DNA of 64,000 nt from contig NZ_CP084622.1 in the NCBI RefSeq assembly GCF_020422885.1, positions 1,259,001 through 1,323,000 of the forward strand, read 5' to 3'. This document shows positions 8,325-17,341 of the stretch, one piece after another. Origin of the DNA: Mesobacillus sp. S13. Its GTDB lineage: Bacteria > Bacillota > Bacilli > Bacillales > Cytobacillaceae. The notes beneath the pieces are model-generated. The model had not been told where the DNA came from. It made no database searches and saw only the letters and a list, made by a program, of their open reading frames with translations. Every line of letters begins with the position of its first letter. Positions within the stretch are counted from its first letter, which is position 1. Position numbers and translations under genes: made by a program.

Positions 8325-8620
8325 TCCTAAACGATAGGAAGGCTCTAACGGACAAACGCGAGGGGAGGAACGGCAAAAAGTGTCCGATAGGAAGGCTCTA
8401 ACGGACAAACGCGAGGGAGAAACGACAAAAAGTGACCGATAGGAAAGCTCTATCGGACAAACGCGAGGGAAGAACGGCAAAAAGTGTCCGATAGGAAAGC
8501 TCTATCGGACAAACGCGAGGGAAGAACGGCAAAAAGTGTCCGATAGGAAGGCTCTATCGGACAAACGTGAGGGAGGCACGGTCAAAAGTGTCCGATAGGA
8601 AAGCAATCGTACAAACGTAA
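8325..8620. repeat. 52-bp tandem array A (about 5.5 units)
   Basis: Units begin near 8332, 8385, 8437, 8489, 8541 and 8593, so the period is 52 bp (one unit 53). Each unit holds a perfect dyad, TGTCCGATAG and CTATCGGACA around seven bases, then a conserved linker with ACGCGAGGGA and GGCAAAAAG. The first and last units are partial or decayed. The array fills most of the 550-bp gap between hit and serC. The spurious open frame across it is not a gene. Confidence 0.9.
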
Positions 8621-8664
8621 AGTGGGTAGATAGAAAATTGCCCCATGTAAAAGTTGATTCTAAC

Positions 8665-8693
8665 AACAAAAAAACTCCCGTAATTGCGGAAGT
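8665..8693 (-). terminator. Terminator after hit
   Basis: On the minus strand ACTTCCG pairs with CGGGAGT across a short loop, followed by seven T. It starts directly at the hit stop codon. Confidence 0.85.
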
Positions 8694-9113
8694 CTATATC
8701 TTGCTGTTGATTTCAGCAGCGATTTTTTGATAATCGTCCGATGTATATTGATCCTGGTGGGTTTTCCAGACAGCGCCGAAGCCATCGCCATTGCCATAGC
8801 GCGGAATCAAGTGCATATGGAAGTGGAAGACAGATTGTCCGGCGGCTTCACCATTGTTTTGCAGGACATTCAATCCTATCGGGTCATAGGCAGCCTTGAT
8901 TGCATTGGCGACTTTTGGAACTGCTTTAAATACATTCGCTGCCACTTCATCTGTTAATTCATAGACATTTTCCTTATGTACTTTAGGGATGACAAGTGTA
9001 TGTCCTTTCGTTACCTGGCTGATATCAAGGAATGCCAGTACATTCTCGTCCTCGTAAACCTTGCTTGAGGGAATGTCGCCATTGATGATTTTGCAAAAAA
9101 TACAATCACTCAT
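8694..9113 (-). CDS. hit: HIT-family hydrolase
   Basis: HIT proteins hydrolyse or transfer nucleotides from substrates such as AMP-lysine or Ap4A. The 139-residue product starts MSDCIFCKIINGDIPS and contains the histidine triad HFHMHLIPR near residue 98. The ATG at 9113 is preceded by AGGGTGG; the frame extends upstream without a better site. As in B. subtilis it is divergent from ecsA. Confidence 0.93.
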   Translation of the reverse strand: MSDCIFCKIINGDIPSSKVYEDENVLAFLDISQVTKGHTLVIPKVHKENVYELTDEVAANVFKAVPKVANAIKAAYDPIGLNVLQNNGEAAGQSVFHFHMHLIPRYGNGDGFGAVWKTHQDQYTSDDYQKIAAEINSKI

Positions 9114-9185
9114 TTGTTCCACCCTTTCCATTGATCATGTTTCTGGTATTTTATCACATTTTGCCAATAAACATAAAGAAAGAAA

Positions 9186-9211
9186 GGACAGGATCCGCAT
9201 GGAATCCTGTC
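9186..9211. other. Inverted repeat upstream of hit
   Basis: GGACAGGAT and ATCCTGTCC arms (with CC/GG extensions) surround a short GCAT centre in the hit-ecsA gap. There is no T-run, so it may be an operator rather than a terminator. Confidence 0.35.
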
Positions 9212-9249
9212 CCCTGAAGGGAAAACGATTTACTGTTCATTGACGTTCT

Positions 9250-9545
9250 CAGCAGGTTTACCTTTGATAAACACCTCATTTGTCAATTCATTTGAATTTA
9301 CAAAAATGATGGGTTATTCAGTACCTGGTTCAATCGGACCATCCCCTGTCTGCTTTAGTCGGTTTCACAACTTATAAAGCGGGAAGTGATCTGCGACACA
9401 CACCTCATTTCAGAATGTGGAGTGATGTTACTGAACGGCTGGGTTAACATTTACGTAGCGCAATGCAACCATCCCCTTATTTGAACGTTGAAATCAGTGT
9501 GCTTATAAATCGAATTATATGTCTTTAACAGACACCTCATTTCGA
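9250..9545. repeat. Degenerate ~130-bp tandem repeat before ecsA
   Basis: Three spaced copies of CACCTCATTT occur at about 9272, 9401 and 9533, with CTTATAAA at 9371 and 9502 and ACCATCCCC at 9338 and 9468. All are 129-132 bp apart, which indicates two to three old copies of a ~130-bp unit. The 580-bp divergent gap between hit and ecsA holds no gene I can support. Confidence 0.6.
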
Positions 9546-9694
9546 ATTATTGCTTGTTTCCCCTTCAAAAATTATGATGCCCCGATTGAAAACATATATG
9601 CGAAAAAGTTTCGAAATAAGTTGAAGCTTTTCCTAATGGAGTTGTATTTGTTAAAATAACGGTACAGAAATACGAACTGGGAAGGACGTTGCAC

Positions 9695-10435
9695 ATGTCT
9701 TTATTGGAAATTAACGAGGTGACCGGTGGATATACAAGGAATCCGGTTTTAAAAAATGTGAGCTTCACGGTCAATGCAAATGAAATCGTGGGATTGATCG
9801 GCCTGAACGGTGCCGGAAAAAGTACGACAATCAAGCATGTGATCGGTTTGATGGAACCTCATAAAGGTGACATTAAAATCAATGGCAGGACCTTCTTGGA
9901 AGGCAAGGAGGAATATAGGAAACAGTTCACCTTTGTGCCAGAGACACCTATTCTTTATGAAGAGTTGACACTGGAAGAGCATCTGAGGCTGACCGCAATG
10001 GCCTATGGACTTGAGGAAAAGGAGTATGAAAAGCGCATTGATGCTTTGTTGAAGGAATTCAGGATGAGCAAAAGGCTAAAATGGTTTCCTGCCCATTTTT
10101 CCAAAGGGATGAAGCAAAAGGTAATGATCATGTGCGCATTTTTGGTACAACCCTCCCTTTATATTGTCGATGAGCCATTTGTCGGACTCGATCCCCTTGG
10201 AATTCAATCTTTGTTGGATCTGATGGACAAGATGAAAGAAAATGGTGCCGGCATTCTCATGTCGACACATATCCTCGCAACGGCTGAACGTTATTGTGAT
10301 CGTTTTGTCATTCTTCATAATGGAGAGGTCAGGGCACATGGGACGCTTGAAGAGCTGCGAGAGCAGTTCAAGATGCCTGGAGCAACACTGGATGACCTGT
10401 ATATCCAACTGACAAAGGAAGAAGTCTATGTTTAA
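9695..10435 (+). CDS. ecsA: ABC transporter ATPase EcsA
   Basis: EcsA powers the EcsAB exporter, which in B. subtilis is needed for normal protein secretion, competence and intramembrane proteolysis by RasP. The 246-residue protein shows Walker A GLNGAGKST, a variant signature FSKGMKQKV, Walker B LYIVDEP and the H-loop MSTHIL. The ATG at 9695 is eight bases from AAGGA; a TTG two codons earlier is less well spaced. It overlaps ecsB by eight bases, so the pair is translationally coupled. Confidence 0.95.
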   Translation: MSLLEINEVTGGYTRNPVLKNVSFTVNANEIVGLIGLNGAGKSTTIKHVIGLMEPHKGDIKINGRTFLEGKEEYRKQFTFVPETPILYEELTLEEHLRLTAMAYGLEEKEYEKRIDALLKEFRMSKRLKWFPAHFSKGMKQKVMIMCAFLVQPSLYIVDEPFVGLDPLGIQSLLDLMDKMKENGAGILMSTHILATAERYCDRFVILHNGEVRAHGTLEELREQFKMPGATLDDLYIQLTKEEVYV

Positions 10436-11639
10436 TCCGCAGCAATTATGGAAGGAGCGTTTCGGCACCTTTGCCAAGGAAACCGGAAGCTACCTGCGAT
10501 ACATCTTTAATGGCCATTTAGTGATTGTCGTACTGTTTTTATTAGGAACGGCGGCTTTTTACTATCAAGAATGGATTAAAACGCTTCAGCCCGATTTCCC
10601 GGCGGCATGGATCATCGCATTGATTCTTGCGTTCGTACTTACATACAGTCCAATCCAGACATTTTTGACCGAGGCGGATAAAATATTCCTGCTGCCGCTA
10701 GAAACAAGGTTGAATGTTTATTTCAAAAAATCGATCACATTCAGCCTGAGCCTGCAATCCTATTTATTGCTCCTGGTACTCGCGGTGCTAATGCCGCTGC
10801 ATGTGAAAATACATGGCGCTGACTTCAAATCGTTTTTCATCTTATTGGTCGCACTCATCCTGATAAAATGGTTCAATATATTGATACGATGGAATGTACA
10901 GTATTTTATCGAGAAAAATGTAAGGTTGACTGACAGTATCCTTCGTTTCTGTATCAATGTGGTGCTTTTGTATTTTATCTTTTCAGGGGCCCAGCTGATT
11001 TTTGCTGCCGTTCCAGCTGCTGTCTTAATCTTGCTGTATTTCTACTATAAAAAACAGGCAGTGGATAAAGGTTTGAAGTGGGAGCAGTTGATCGAGGACG
11101 AAGAAAGACGGATGAACGCCTTTTACCGTGTTGCCAACATGTTTACGGATGTTCCGAAGCTGCGGGACCGCACGAAAAGGAGAAAATGGCTTGACTGGCT
11201 GGTTAATGTCATACCGTACAGACAGGACCTTGCCTTCAGCCATCTATACTTAAGAACCTTCGCAAGGTCCGGCGATTATTTTGGCTTGCTGGTCCGCCTT
11301 TCACTGATAGGGGGAGCCGCGCTTTATTTCCTTACATATGGGCCGGGGCAAATTTTACTCGCTTTGTTATTCATGTATTTGACAGGATTCCAGCTTTTGC
11401 CGTTATGGAACCATCACCAAAACAAATTATGGGTCGGGCTGTACCCAGTTCCTGAAAATGCAAGAAAGAAATCCTTCACAAGCTTGCTATTGGGAATCAT
11501 GATCTTCCAGGCAGTTGTTTTTGCGGGGGCAGTCCTGATTAAAGGTGAATGGCTGTCAGCAGCAATTGTACTGGCTTCCGGAATCGCGTTTTCGCTGTTT
11601 TTTGTTTATTTTTACAGCCAGAGCAAACTGAAATCCTAA
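10428..11639 (+). CDS. ecsB: ABC transporter membrane subunit EcsB
   Basis: The membrane partner of EcsA, 403 residues with paired hydrophobic helices near the N-terminus (HLVIVVLFLLGTAAFYY, AAWIIALILAFVLTY), centre and C-terminus. A hydrophilic segment around residues 205-260 contains DEERRMNAFYRVANMFTDVPKLRDR, characteristic of EcsB. Length is close to the B. subtilis protein. The start overlaps the end of ecsA. Confidence 0.95.
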   Translation: MFNPQQLWKERFGTFAKETGSYLRYIFNGHLVIVVLFLLGTAAFYYQEWIKTLQPDFPAAWIIALILAFVLTYSPIQTFLTEADKIFLLPLETRLNVYFKKSITFSLSLQSYLLLLVLAVLMPLHVKIHGADFKSFFILLVALILIKWFNILIRWNVQYFIEKNVRLTDSILRFCINVVLLYFIFSGAQLIFAAVPAAVLILLYFYYKKQAVDKGLKWEQLIEDEERRMNAFYRVANMFTDVPKLRDRTKRRKWLDWLVNVIPYRQDLAFSHLYLRTFARSGDYFGLLVRLSLIGGAALYFLTYGPGQILLALLFMYLTGFQLLPLWNHHQNKLWVGLYPVPENARKKSFTSLLLGIMIFQAVVFAGAVLIKGEWLSAAIVLASGIAFSLFFVYFYSQSKLKS

Positions 11640-11643
11640 TTAA

Positions 11644-11690
11644 AAATCCTTTTCGTAATCGCTTTAAGCTTTTATGAAAAGGATTTTTTT
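11644..11690 (+). terminator. Terminator after ecsAB
   Basis: AAATCCTTTTC pairs with GAAAAGGATTT across a 21-base loop, with a seven-T tail. It separates ecsC from ecsAB, so ecsC must have its own promoter or depend on read-through. Confidence 0.85.
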
Positions 11691-11740
11691 GAATCGTTTC
11701 TCTGTTTGATACGTATTAGTAACGACAAGGGGTGAATGCT

Positions 11741-12463
11741 TTGAATGAATATGAATTGAAAGCTTATGAAGAGGTAGTTGACTGGAAGCGGAAGCTGAAT
11801 AAACGTGCTAGCCTTTTGGCGCGTGCATCTAAAAGAGCACAGACGAAAGTGAATGAGCTGATTCCAGACAAAGTCCATAAATTCTTGACGGAGAGCATTA
11901 AAAATATGGTCAAGGCAACTCTGGCTGGATCGAATTATACAACGAGAAAACAGCAGGGAACAGGTCTGACACTTGCAGAAAAAGACCAGCAGCTTCTGAA
12001 AAAGCTGTCAGCCTACAAGAGGACAGCGGCTGTAGAGGGAGCTGGAACTGGGGCCGGGGGAATACTGCTCGGGATGGCGGATTTTCCGTTGCTTTTATCG
12101 ATAAAAATGAAGTTTCTATTCGATGCAGCGTCAGTATATGGGTTCGATCCATCAAAATATGAAGAACGTCTGTTTATCCTTTATGTATTTCAGCTGGCTT
12201 TTTCAAGTGATGAACATCGGAAGCAGACGCTTGACTTGATTGAAAACTGGGAAGTGAGAAAAGCTGAATTGACCGAGCTGGATTGGCAGCAATTTCAGCA
12301 AGAGTACAGAGATTATATCGATTTTGCCAAGATGCTGCAGTTGATGCCTGGGATTGGGGCTGTTGTAGGAGCTTATGCAAACTACAATCTGCTCGACCAG
12401 CTGGGAGAAACAGCGATGAATGCCTATAGAATGAGAATATTGAAAACACCTCCGCAACCATGA
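11741..12463 (+). CDS. ecsC: EcsC family protein
   Basis: EcsC is the third gene of the ecs locus; its biochemical role is not established. The 240-residue product carries the family core with glycine-rich helices (AVEGAGTGAGGILLGMADFPLLLSI and MLQLMPGIGAVVGAYANYNLLDQLG) that look membrane-inserting. The TTG start is chosen because AAGGGG lies at proper distance; an in-frame GTG three codons earlier overlaps that site. The terminator stem starts inside its last codons. Confidence 0.9.
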   Translation: MNEYELKAYEEVVDWKRKLNKRASLLARASKRAQTKVNELIPDKVHKFLTESIKNMVKATLAGSNYTTRKQQGTGLTLAEKDQQLLKKLSAYKRTAAVEGAGTGAGGILLGMADFPLLLSIKMKFLFDAASVYGFDPSKYEERLFILYVFQLAFSSDEHRKQTLDLIENWEVRKAELTELDWQQFQQEYRDYIDFAKMLQLMPGIGAVVGAYANYNLLDQLGETAMNAYRMRILKTPPQP

Positions 12464-12485
12464 GTTGTGGAGGTGTTTTGTATTG
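12443..12485. terminator. Bidirectional terminator inside the ecsC end
   Basis: AAAACACCTCC pairs with GGAGGTGTTTT, with an extra CAAC/GTTG step, and T-rich tracts on both strands. The left arm encodes the last residues of EcsC. It sits between the convergent ecsC and yhaA. Confidence 0.85.
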
Positions 12486-12491
12486 GAATCT

Positions 12492-13700
12492 TTATGCTAA
12501 TGTCTCACTTATTTCGTGTTTAATTTGTGCTTTTGTTTGATAGTTGAGTGCGGCTGCGCAAAGAGTTTTTGCCGCAATGACCATTGCTTTTTCGTCAAAA
12601 TCGAATCTTGGGTGATGGTGTGGATAGGAGCCGTCTGTTTCAGGCTTAGCTCCGGTGAAGAAGAAGGTACCTTTTACATTCTGCAAATAGTAAGCAAAGT
12701 CTTCACCACCCATTTGAAGGGCACTTTCTTCTATTTTCGTCACTTCCGGCACCTTTGTAGCGCAGTCAATCAGGAATTCAGTTTCTGCTGCATGGTTGAC
12801 GACGGCTGGATAGCCTTTATCATATTGGTAATCATATGTGCAATCTGTTGCCAGGCATGTTCCATGGACTACTTTTTCTATTTCCTCTGCAATAAAATCC
12901 CGGGTTGATTCGTTGAAGGTCCTGACCGTGCCGTTCAGCTTTGCTTTATCAGCAATTACATTGAAGGCATTTTCTGCAACGAAGGAACCGACGGTCACAA
13001 CAGCAGAATCGACAGGGTCCACACGTCTGCTGACAATTTGCTGCAAGGTCGAAACAAGCTGTGCACCGGCGACGATGGCGTCCTTCGTTTTATGCGGCTG
13101 TGCGCCGTGTCCGCCTTTTCCCTGGATCGCAATTTCAAACCGGTCAGCTGCTGCCATGATGGGGCCGATCCGGTATTGTATGGTTCCTGTCGGTTCAGTG
13201 GCCCATAGATGGGTGCCGAAAATGACATCGACGCCTTCAAGACAGCCGTCTTCAATCATCGAGATGGCCCCGCCTGGAGCATATTCCTCTGCATGCTGAT
13301 GGATCATTACATACGTACCCTGCAAATTTTCCCTGTTTTCGTATAGTACCTTTGCCAGTACCAATAATGTAGCTGTGTGTCCATCATGTCCGCAAGCATG
13401 CATCACACCTGGAACCAAAGATTTGTATGGTACATCTTTCTCGTCTTGAATCGGCAGGGCATCAAAATCAGCTCTAAGCGCAACCGTTTTGCCAGGCTTA
13501 GCACCATGGATTTTTGCGACTACGCCATTTCCCCCAACATTAGCGCGGACCTCTGCGCCAAGTTTTTCGTAGAATGATTGGATATATTGCGCGGTGTTCA
13601 CTTCCTGAAAGGACAATTCAGGATGTTGGTGCATATACCGTCGGATTTCCACCATCTCCGGAAAAAGGTTATCTATTTTTCTAAAAAGCTGATCCTGCAA
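12492..13700 (-). CDS. yhaA: M20D amidohydrolase YhaA
   Basis: A metal-dependent amidohydrolase of the IAA-amino-acid/N-acyl-amino-acid hydrolase group. About 402 residues, with IRRYMHQHPELSFQE, the metal-binding HACGHDGHTATLL, HQHAEEYAPGGA, the dimerisation-domain GKGGHGAQPHKTKD and QMGGEDFAYYLQ near the C-terminus. The ATG at 13709 directly follows AAGGAG, so the TTG three codons later with a nine-base gap is the likelier start. Substrate is not predictable from sequence; synteny supports the name. Confidence 0.88.
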   Translation of the reverse strand: MQDQLFRKIDNLFPEMVEIRRYMHQHPELSFQEVNTAQYIQSFYEKLGAEVRANVGGNGVVAKIHGAKPGKTVALRADFDALPIQDEKDVPYKSLVPGVMHACGHDGHTATLLVLAKVLYENRENLQGTYVMIHQHAEEYAPGGAISMIEDGCLEGVDVIFGTHLWATEPTGTIQYRIGPIMAAADRFEIAIQGKGGHGAQPHKTKDAIVAGAQLVSTLQQIVSRRVDPVDSAVVTVGSFVAENAFNVIADKAKLNGTVRTFNESTRDFIAEEIEKVVHGTCLATDCTYDYQYDKGYPAVVNHAAETEFLIDCATKVPEVTKIEESALQMGGEDFAYYLQNVKGTFFFTGAKPETDGSYPHHHPRFDFDEKAMVIAAKTLCAAALNYQTKAQIKHEISETLA

Positions 13701-13784
13701 TTGTTTCATCTCCTTATGTATAATAGTTTGATAATTTAAATAATTATAGCACATATATAGGATAAAAACATTTTAGAATCATAG

Positions 13785-13812
13785 CAAAAGAAGCTCCCTT
13801 GAAGGAAGCTTC
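13785..13812 (-). terminator. Terminator after yhfA
   Basis: On the minus strand GAAGCTTCC pairs with GGGAGCTTC (one mismatch) and is followed by TTTT. It lies 43 bases past the yhfA stop. Confidence 0.7.
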
Positions 13813-13854
13813 GTATATAAATGGAGCCATTGAATGGCATCCAGTGTTTTTAAA

Positions 13855-15246
13855 TTAGATCAGGAACATGGCTACAATCGTGGTGACAATAAGTCCGATT
13901 GTGACAGGAAGCAGATTCCTTCTCGCTAATTCGAACGGATCGACACCACAAATCGCTGCCGCTGGAATCAATGCCCATGGAACTAAAGTGCCGCCGCCAA
14001 CCCATATGCCAGCAATTTGGCCAAGGGCAGTCAGGGTAGCCGCACCGGCCCCTATGGCAGTCGAGAAAATCGCTGCTACCGACCCTGCAAGAGAGATACC
14101 GGAAAAGCCGGAACCGTCGAGGCCGGTGATGGCACCAACAGCAGTGAGCGTAATCGCACCAACTTCAGCACTGAGCGGAACGACAGAAGCGAGCGCCACA
14201 CCAAGGTCATTAACGATACCCTGGGAAGTTTCTGGCAGGAATTCACCGATGATTTTGATGAATCCTGAATCACCAAGGTAAAAGAAGGCGGCGATTGGGA
14301 TGACGGCGCCAAAAACCTTGAAGCCGAACTGGAATCCTTCGATGAGGTAACTGGTTGTTTTTTCGAGACCTTTATTCTTATGTGCTGCGATGGATATGAG
14401 AAGAAGGATGAAGATCGAGGTACCGCCTACCAGTGCAGTGGCATCGCCCCCCTGTAAGTTTAGAATGGACATGGCAGCGACATCTGCTGCAAATAAAACC
14501 GGGATCAGGATAGCGAAAAACTTCCTTGCACCGTTTGTTAATAAGCTGGGGTCACTGGTTTGGTCCATATCTAGTTCTAACGCACCCCCGCTTTTTAGCT
14601 TTCCGTTTTTCATGTCTCTTTTTAATAAGTAGAAAGCAGTGACGGTTGTGACGAGCCCCATCACAATGACCAGCGGGATGCTGGCATGGACTACTGAACT
14701 GACAGGAAGACCAGCTGCATCTGCAGTCAGTTTTGGAGCTGCCTGGATGACAAAGTCTCCAGAGAGGGCAATTCCATGCCCAAAAAGGTTCATTGCGACT
14801 GCTACACCGAGCGCTGGCAATCCGACTCTTACTGCCACAGGTAAAAGAACGGCTCCCATTAAGGCTACTGCCGGAGAAGGCCAGAAAAACCAGGATATGA
14901 TCATCATGACAATCCCAATCGTCCAATAAGCAAGTGCTGGTGTTTTGATCAGCTTGGCAAAGGGGGAGATCATTGCATCATTGATTCCGGTTACCGTAAG
15001 GGTCCTGCTCATTGCCACGATAATCGAAATGACTAGAATGGTAGGCAACAGCTCGGTAATGGCATAGATGAAACTATTGAATATGCTGCTCACCGAGGCA
15101 CTCAGCGACCCAGTCGCAACGATTGCCAGTAAGAAGATCCCGATAATCGATATTAGCGTTGTGTCTCTCCTCATTACCATGAATCCGATAATCAGGAAAA
15201 TGAATAAAACATAGATCCAATGTAGTGCGGATAATTCTATTACCAT
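13855..15246 (-). CDS. yhfA: YhfA-type transporter of the GntP/ion-transporter superfamily
   Basis: A 463-residue polytopic membrane protein with 11-12 hydrophobic helices, small-residue-rich turns (FFWPSPAVALMGAVLLP, GHGIALSGDFVIQAAP) and a repeated helix-break pattern typical of IT-superfamily carriers. The ATG at 15246 lies nine bases from AAGGAG. Its place after yhaA matches B. subtilis yhfA. The substrate is unknown; linkage to the amidohydrolase (about 150 bp apart, separated by a terminator) suggests a peptide- or acyl-amino-acid-derived compound, as inference only. Confidence 0.8.
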   Translation of the reverse strand: MVIELSALHWIYVLFIFLIIGFMVMRRDTTLISIIGIFLLAIVATGSLSASVSSIFNSFIYAITELLPTILVISIIVAMSRTLTVTGINDAMISPFAKLIKTPALAYWTIGIVMMIISWFFWPSPAVALMGAVLLPVAVRVGLPALGVAVAMNLFGHGIALSGDFVIQAAPKLTADAAGLPVSSVVHASIPLVIVMGLVTTVTAFYLLKRDMKNGKLKSGGALELDMDQTSDPSLLTNGARKFFAILIPVLFAADVAAMSILNLQGGDATALVGGTSIFILLLISIAAHKNKGLEKTTSYLIEGFQFGFKVFGAVIPIAAFFYLGDSGFIKIIGEFLPETSQGIVNDLGVALASVVPLSAEVGAITLTAVGAITGLDGSGFSGISLAGSVAAIFSTAIGAGAATLTALGQIAGIWVGGGTLVPWALIPAAAICGVDPFELARRNLLPVTIGLIVTTIVAMFLI

Positions 15247-15371
15247 AAAATGAAGCTCCTTTCTAAATGACATGCTGTTTCCACTTCGTGAAATATAGGC
15301 AAATTTCCTAATTGAGTACTACAGGATATGATGGCCGCGAAAAGGTGTGAGCGGAAACAGATAATTTTTTA

Positions 15372-15387
15372 TCGGTCTCGAGACGGA
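15372..15387. promoter_or_regulatory. Palindrome upstream of liaF
   Basis: TCGGTCTC followed by GAGACGGA forms a 16-bp palindrome with one mismatch, 139 bp before liaF. It could be a response-regulator operator for the module, but no expression evidence exists. The rest of the 279-bp gap shows nothing clear. Confidence 0.3.
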
Positions 15388-15525
15388 GGGGAAAAGCTTC
15401 TTGAGAGGGGCGGAAAAAATCAAGCCAGCCTGTAAAATGAAGCTAAAGATTAAGCGTAAAATAAAGGGATTTTCCGAGGCAGAAAAGAATAAGTGATTAT
15501 GATGGAAAGAAAGAAGGGGGAACTT

Positions 15526-16293
15526 TTGGGTACACGTTCGGTGAATCAGATAGCTGCAGCTGTCCTACTATCAGGTTTGGGAATGATCCTTCTGCTAGTT
15601 AACTTAGGTGTCATTTCCTTGGAAATAAAAGAGCTTTTTGTCGTAACCTATCCTTTTTTACTACTAGTCTATGGGTTAGTGCCTCTGATGAGAAAGCAGT
15701 TTGGATGGGGATCATTCATCGTCCTTTTTTCATCGCTCCTGATCATGGACCGGTTTAATGTGATTGATTTTGGATTTTTTGATGTGTGGAAGCTATGGCC
15801 GCTAGTGTTGGTTTATTTTGGGGCAGCCATTCTTTTTAAAAGTAAAAAAATCAAGGTTATTTATCAAACTGATATATCGTCAGAGAAAGAGTTGGAAAGC
15901 ACTTCACTGCCCCAAGCCTCTTTAAAGAAAATACGAGGGGTATCGGTTGGAAAGGTGACATTCAAAAAGCAAAACTGGGCAGTCGAACCGATGGATTTAT
16001 ACAATATGGTAGGGGAATATTTTATCGACTTCAGTAAAGGCTTCATTCCTGACAGGGAAACGCCTATAAGGGTAAGAGGCTGGGTTGGTGAAGTGAAGAT
16101 GCTCATACCAGAGGATGTTCCGGTAAAGATAGATGCTGTCATTGGCGTCGGTGAAGTAAAGCTCTTTGATTACGCTCAGGAGCAAATAAAGCACGTCGTC
16201 GCCTATAAGTCGGATGATTATGACAAGGCAGTAAGGAAGTTGAATATTACGATTGAATTGAAAATCGGTTCTGTAAGAATTGATCGAGTGTAG
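15526..16293 (+). CDS. liaF: LiaF-like membrane regulator
   Basis: LiaF inhibits the LiaS kinase until cell-wall antibiotics disturb the envelope. The 255-residue product has four N-terminal transmembrane helices (AVLLSGLGMILLLVNLGVI, ELFVVTYPFLLLVYGLVPL and two more to residue 110). A C-terminal beta-rich LiaF domain follows (RVRGWVGEVKMLIPEDVPVKIDA, VGEVKLF). The TTG start sits five bases from AAGGGGG; an upstream ATG (15493) has no ribosome site. It heads a three-gene operon. Confidence 0.85.
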   Translation: MGTRSVNQIAAAVLLSGLGMILLLVNLGVISLEIKELFVVTYPFLLLVYGLVPLMRKQFGWGSFIVLFSSLLIMDRFNVIDFGFFDVWKLWPLVLVYFGAAILFKSKKIKVIYQTDISSEKELESTSLPQASLKKIRGVSVGKVTFKKQNWAVEPMDLYNMVGEYFIDFSKGFIPDRETPIRVRGWVGEVKMLIPEDVPVKIDAVIGVGEVKLFDYAQEQIKHVVAYKSDDYDKAVRKLNITIELKIGSVRIDRV

Positions 16294-16306
16294 GAGGGAG
16301 AAGGAA

Positions 16307-17341
16307 ATGACAAGTATCCGCTTATGGTTCATCCAAACATTCTTGATGATGGCTTTCATCACTTCTCTCATCCTCTTCATTGGCCTTCAAATTTTCATCT
16401 TCCTTGTGCCAGACAGCGGCCTTTCTACTGCAATGACCTTCTGGTTTTGGCTGTATAGCTTTGTCACTATGGCAGCGGTTGGATTTTACTTCAGTTTACG
16501 AGGCAGCTATGTAATCAAGGGGCGACTGGGCGACATTTTGCTGTTCATTGCGACTTTGCGCAGAGGTAAATTCACGGAAAGAATTATGACAGAAGAAAAA
16601 GATGAAATCGGGCTGATTTCTGAGGAACTCAATCAGTTATCCGAATACCTCCAGGAACAGGTCTATTCACTGCAGCGGCTGGCAGAGGAAAAAACAGAGC
16701 TATCAAAGACGGCAAAGTCGGTCGCGACCATGGAGGAACGGCAAAGGCTTGCCAGGGATTTGCATGATGTAGTCAGCCAGCAGCTGTTCGCTCTTAGCAT
16801 GATGTCATCAGCTTCACTAAGATGGTTTGATCAGGAGCCAGAAAAGGCCAGGAAACAGCTGGAGCAAATTTCTGAAATAGCAGGCAAAGCGCAGGGTGAG
16901 ATGCGGGCCCTTCTTCTTCACTTGAGGCCTGTCCAATTGAGTGGGGAGAGTTTGTGTGAGGGGATTATTAAACTGATCCGGGAACTGAAGCAAAAAACGA
17001 ACCTGGCATTCGAAGCAAGCGTCGATGAGATCGAGCATCTTTCGCAAGCGGCTGAGGAGCATATATTCCGGATCGTCCAGGAAGCATTGTCCAATATCCT
17101 CCGCCATGCCGATGCGACTAAAGTGAAACTGATACTGACAGAGGAGCAGCAATATATACATCTATACATAGGTGACAATGGGAAAGGCTTCGACATCCAC
17201 GAAGAGAAAATGGCATCCTACGGTCTTAAGACGATGAGGGAACGGTGCGAGCAAATTGGCGGTACATATAATATCCGTTCGAAAGCGGATGAAGGAACAT
17301 ATATTGAAATTAGGATACCTGCGTTGAGGAGGGAAGAGTAA
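16307..17341 (+). CDS. liaS: Sensor histidine kinase LiaS-like
   Basis: A 344-residue NarL-type membrane kinase. Two N-terminal helices (residues 9-35 and 42-62) flank a very short outside loop, the intramembrane-sensing layout. A HAMP-like linker follows, then the HisKA_3 motif RQRLARDLHDVVSQQLF with phospho-acceptor His153. The HATPase has an N-box (EALSNILRHA) and a G-box (DNGKGF). Its ATG follows TAGGAGGGAGAAGG just after liaF, and its stop overlaps the liaR ATG by one base. Confidence 0.92.
   Translation: MTSIRLWFIQTFLMMAFITSLILFIGLQIFIFLVPDSGLSTAMTFWFWLYSFVTMAAVGFYFSLRGSYVIKGRLGDILLFIATLRRGKFTERIMTEEKDEIGLISEELNQLSEYLQEQVYSLQRLAEEKTELSKTAKSVATMEERQRLARDLHDVVSQQLFALSMMSSASLRWFDQEPEKARKQLEQISEIAGKAQGEMRALLLHLRPVQLSGESLCEGIIKLIRELKQKTNLAFEASVDEIEHLSQAAEEHIFRIVQEALSNILRHADATKVKLILTEEQQYIHLYIGDNGKGFDIHEEKMASYGLKTMRERCEQIGGTYNIRSKADEGTYIEIRIPALRREE

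Noticed and set aside
8253..8480. Open frame across the 52-bp array A
   Set aside because: It is the translation of the tandem repeat itself, with no ribosome site and unit-periodic amino acids.
8325..8620. CRISPR array
   Set aside because: No alternation of constant repeats with unique spacers of CRISPR size; whole units are copied, linkers included, and no cas gene is near.
13868..14929. Plus-strand open frames antisense to yhfA
   Set aside because: They are shadows of a GC-richer membrane-protein gene; the minus frame has the family pattern and ribosome site.
15493..15525. ATG at 15493 as liaF start
   Set aside because: No ribosome site before it, whereas the TTG at 15526 follows AAGGGGG at good spacing.
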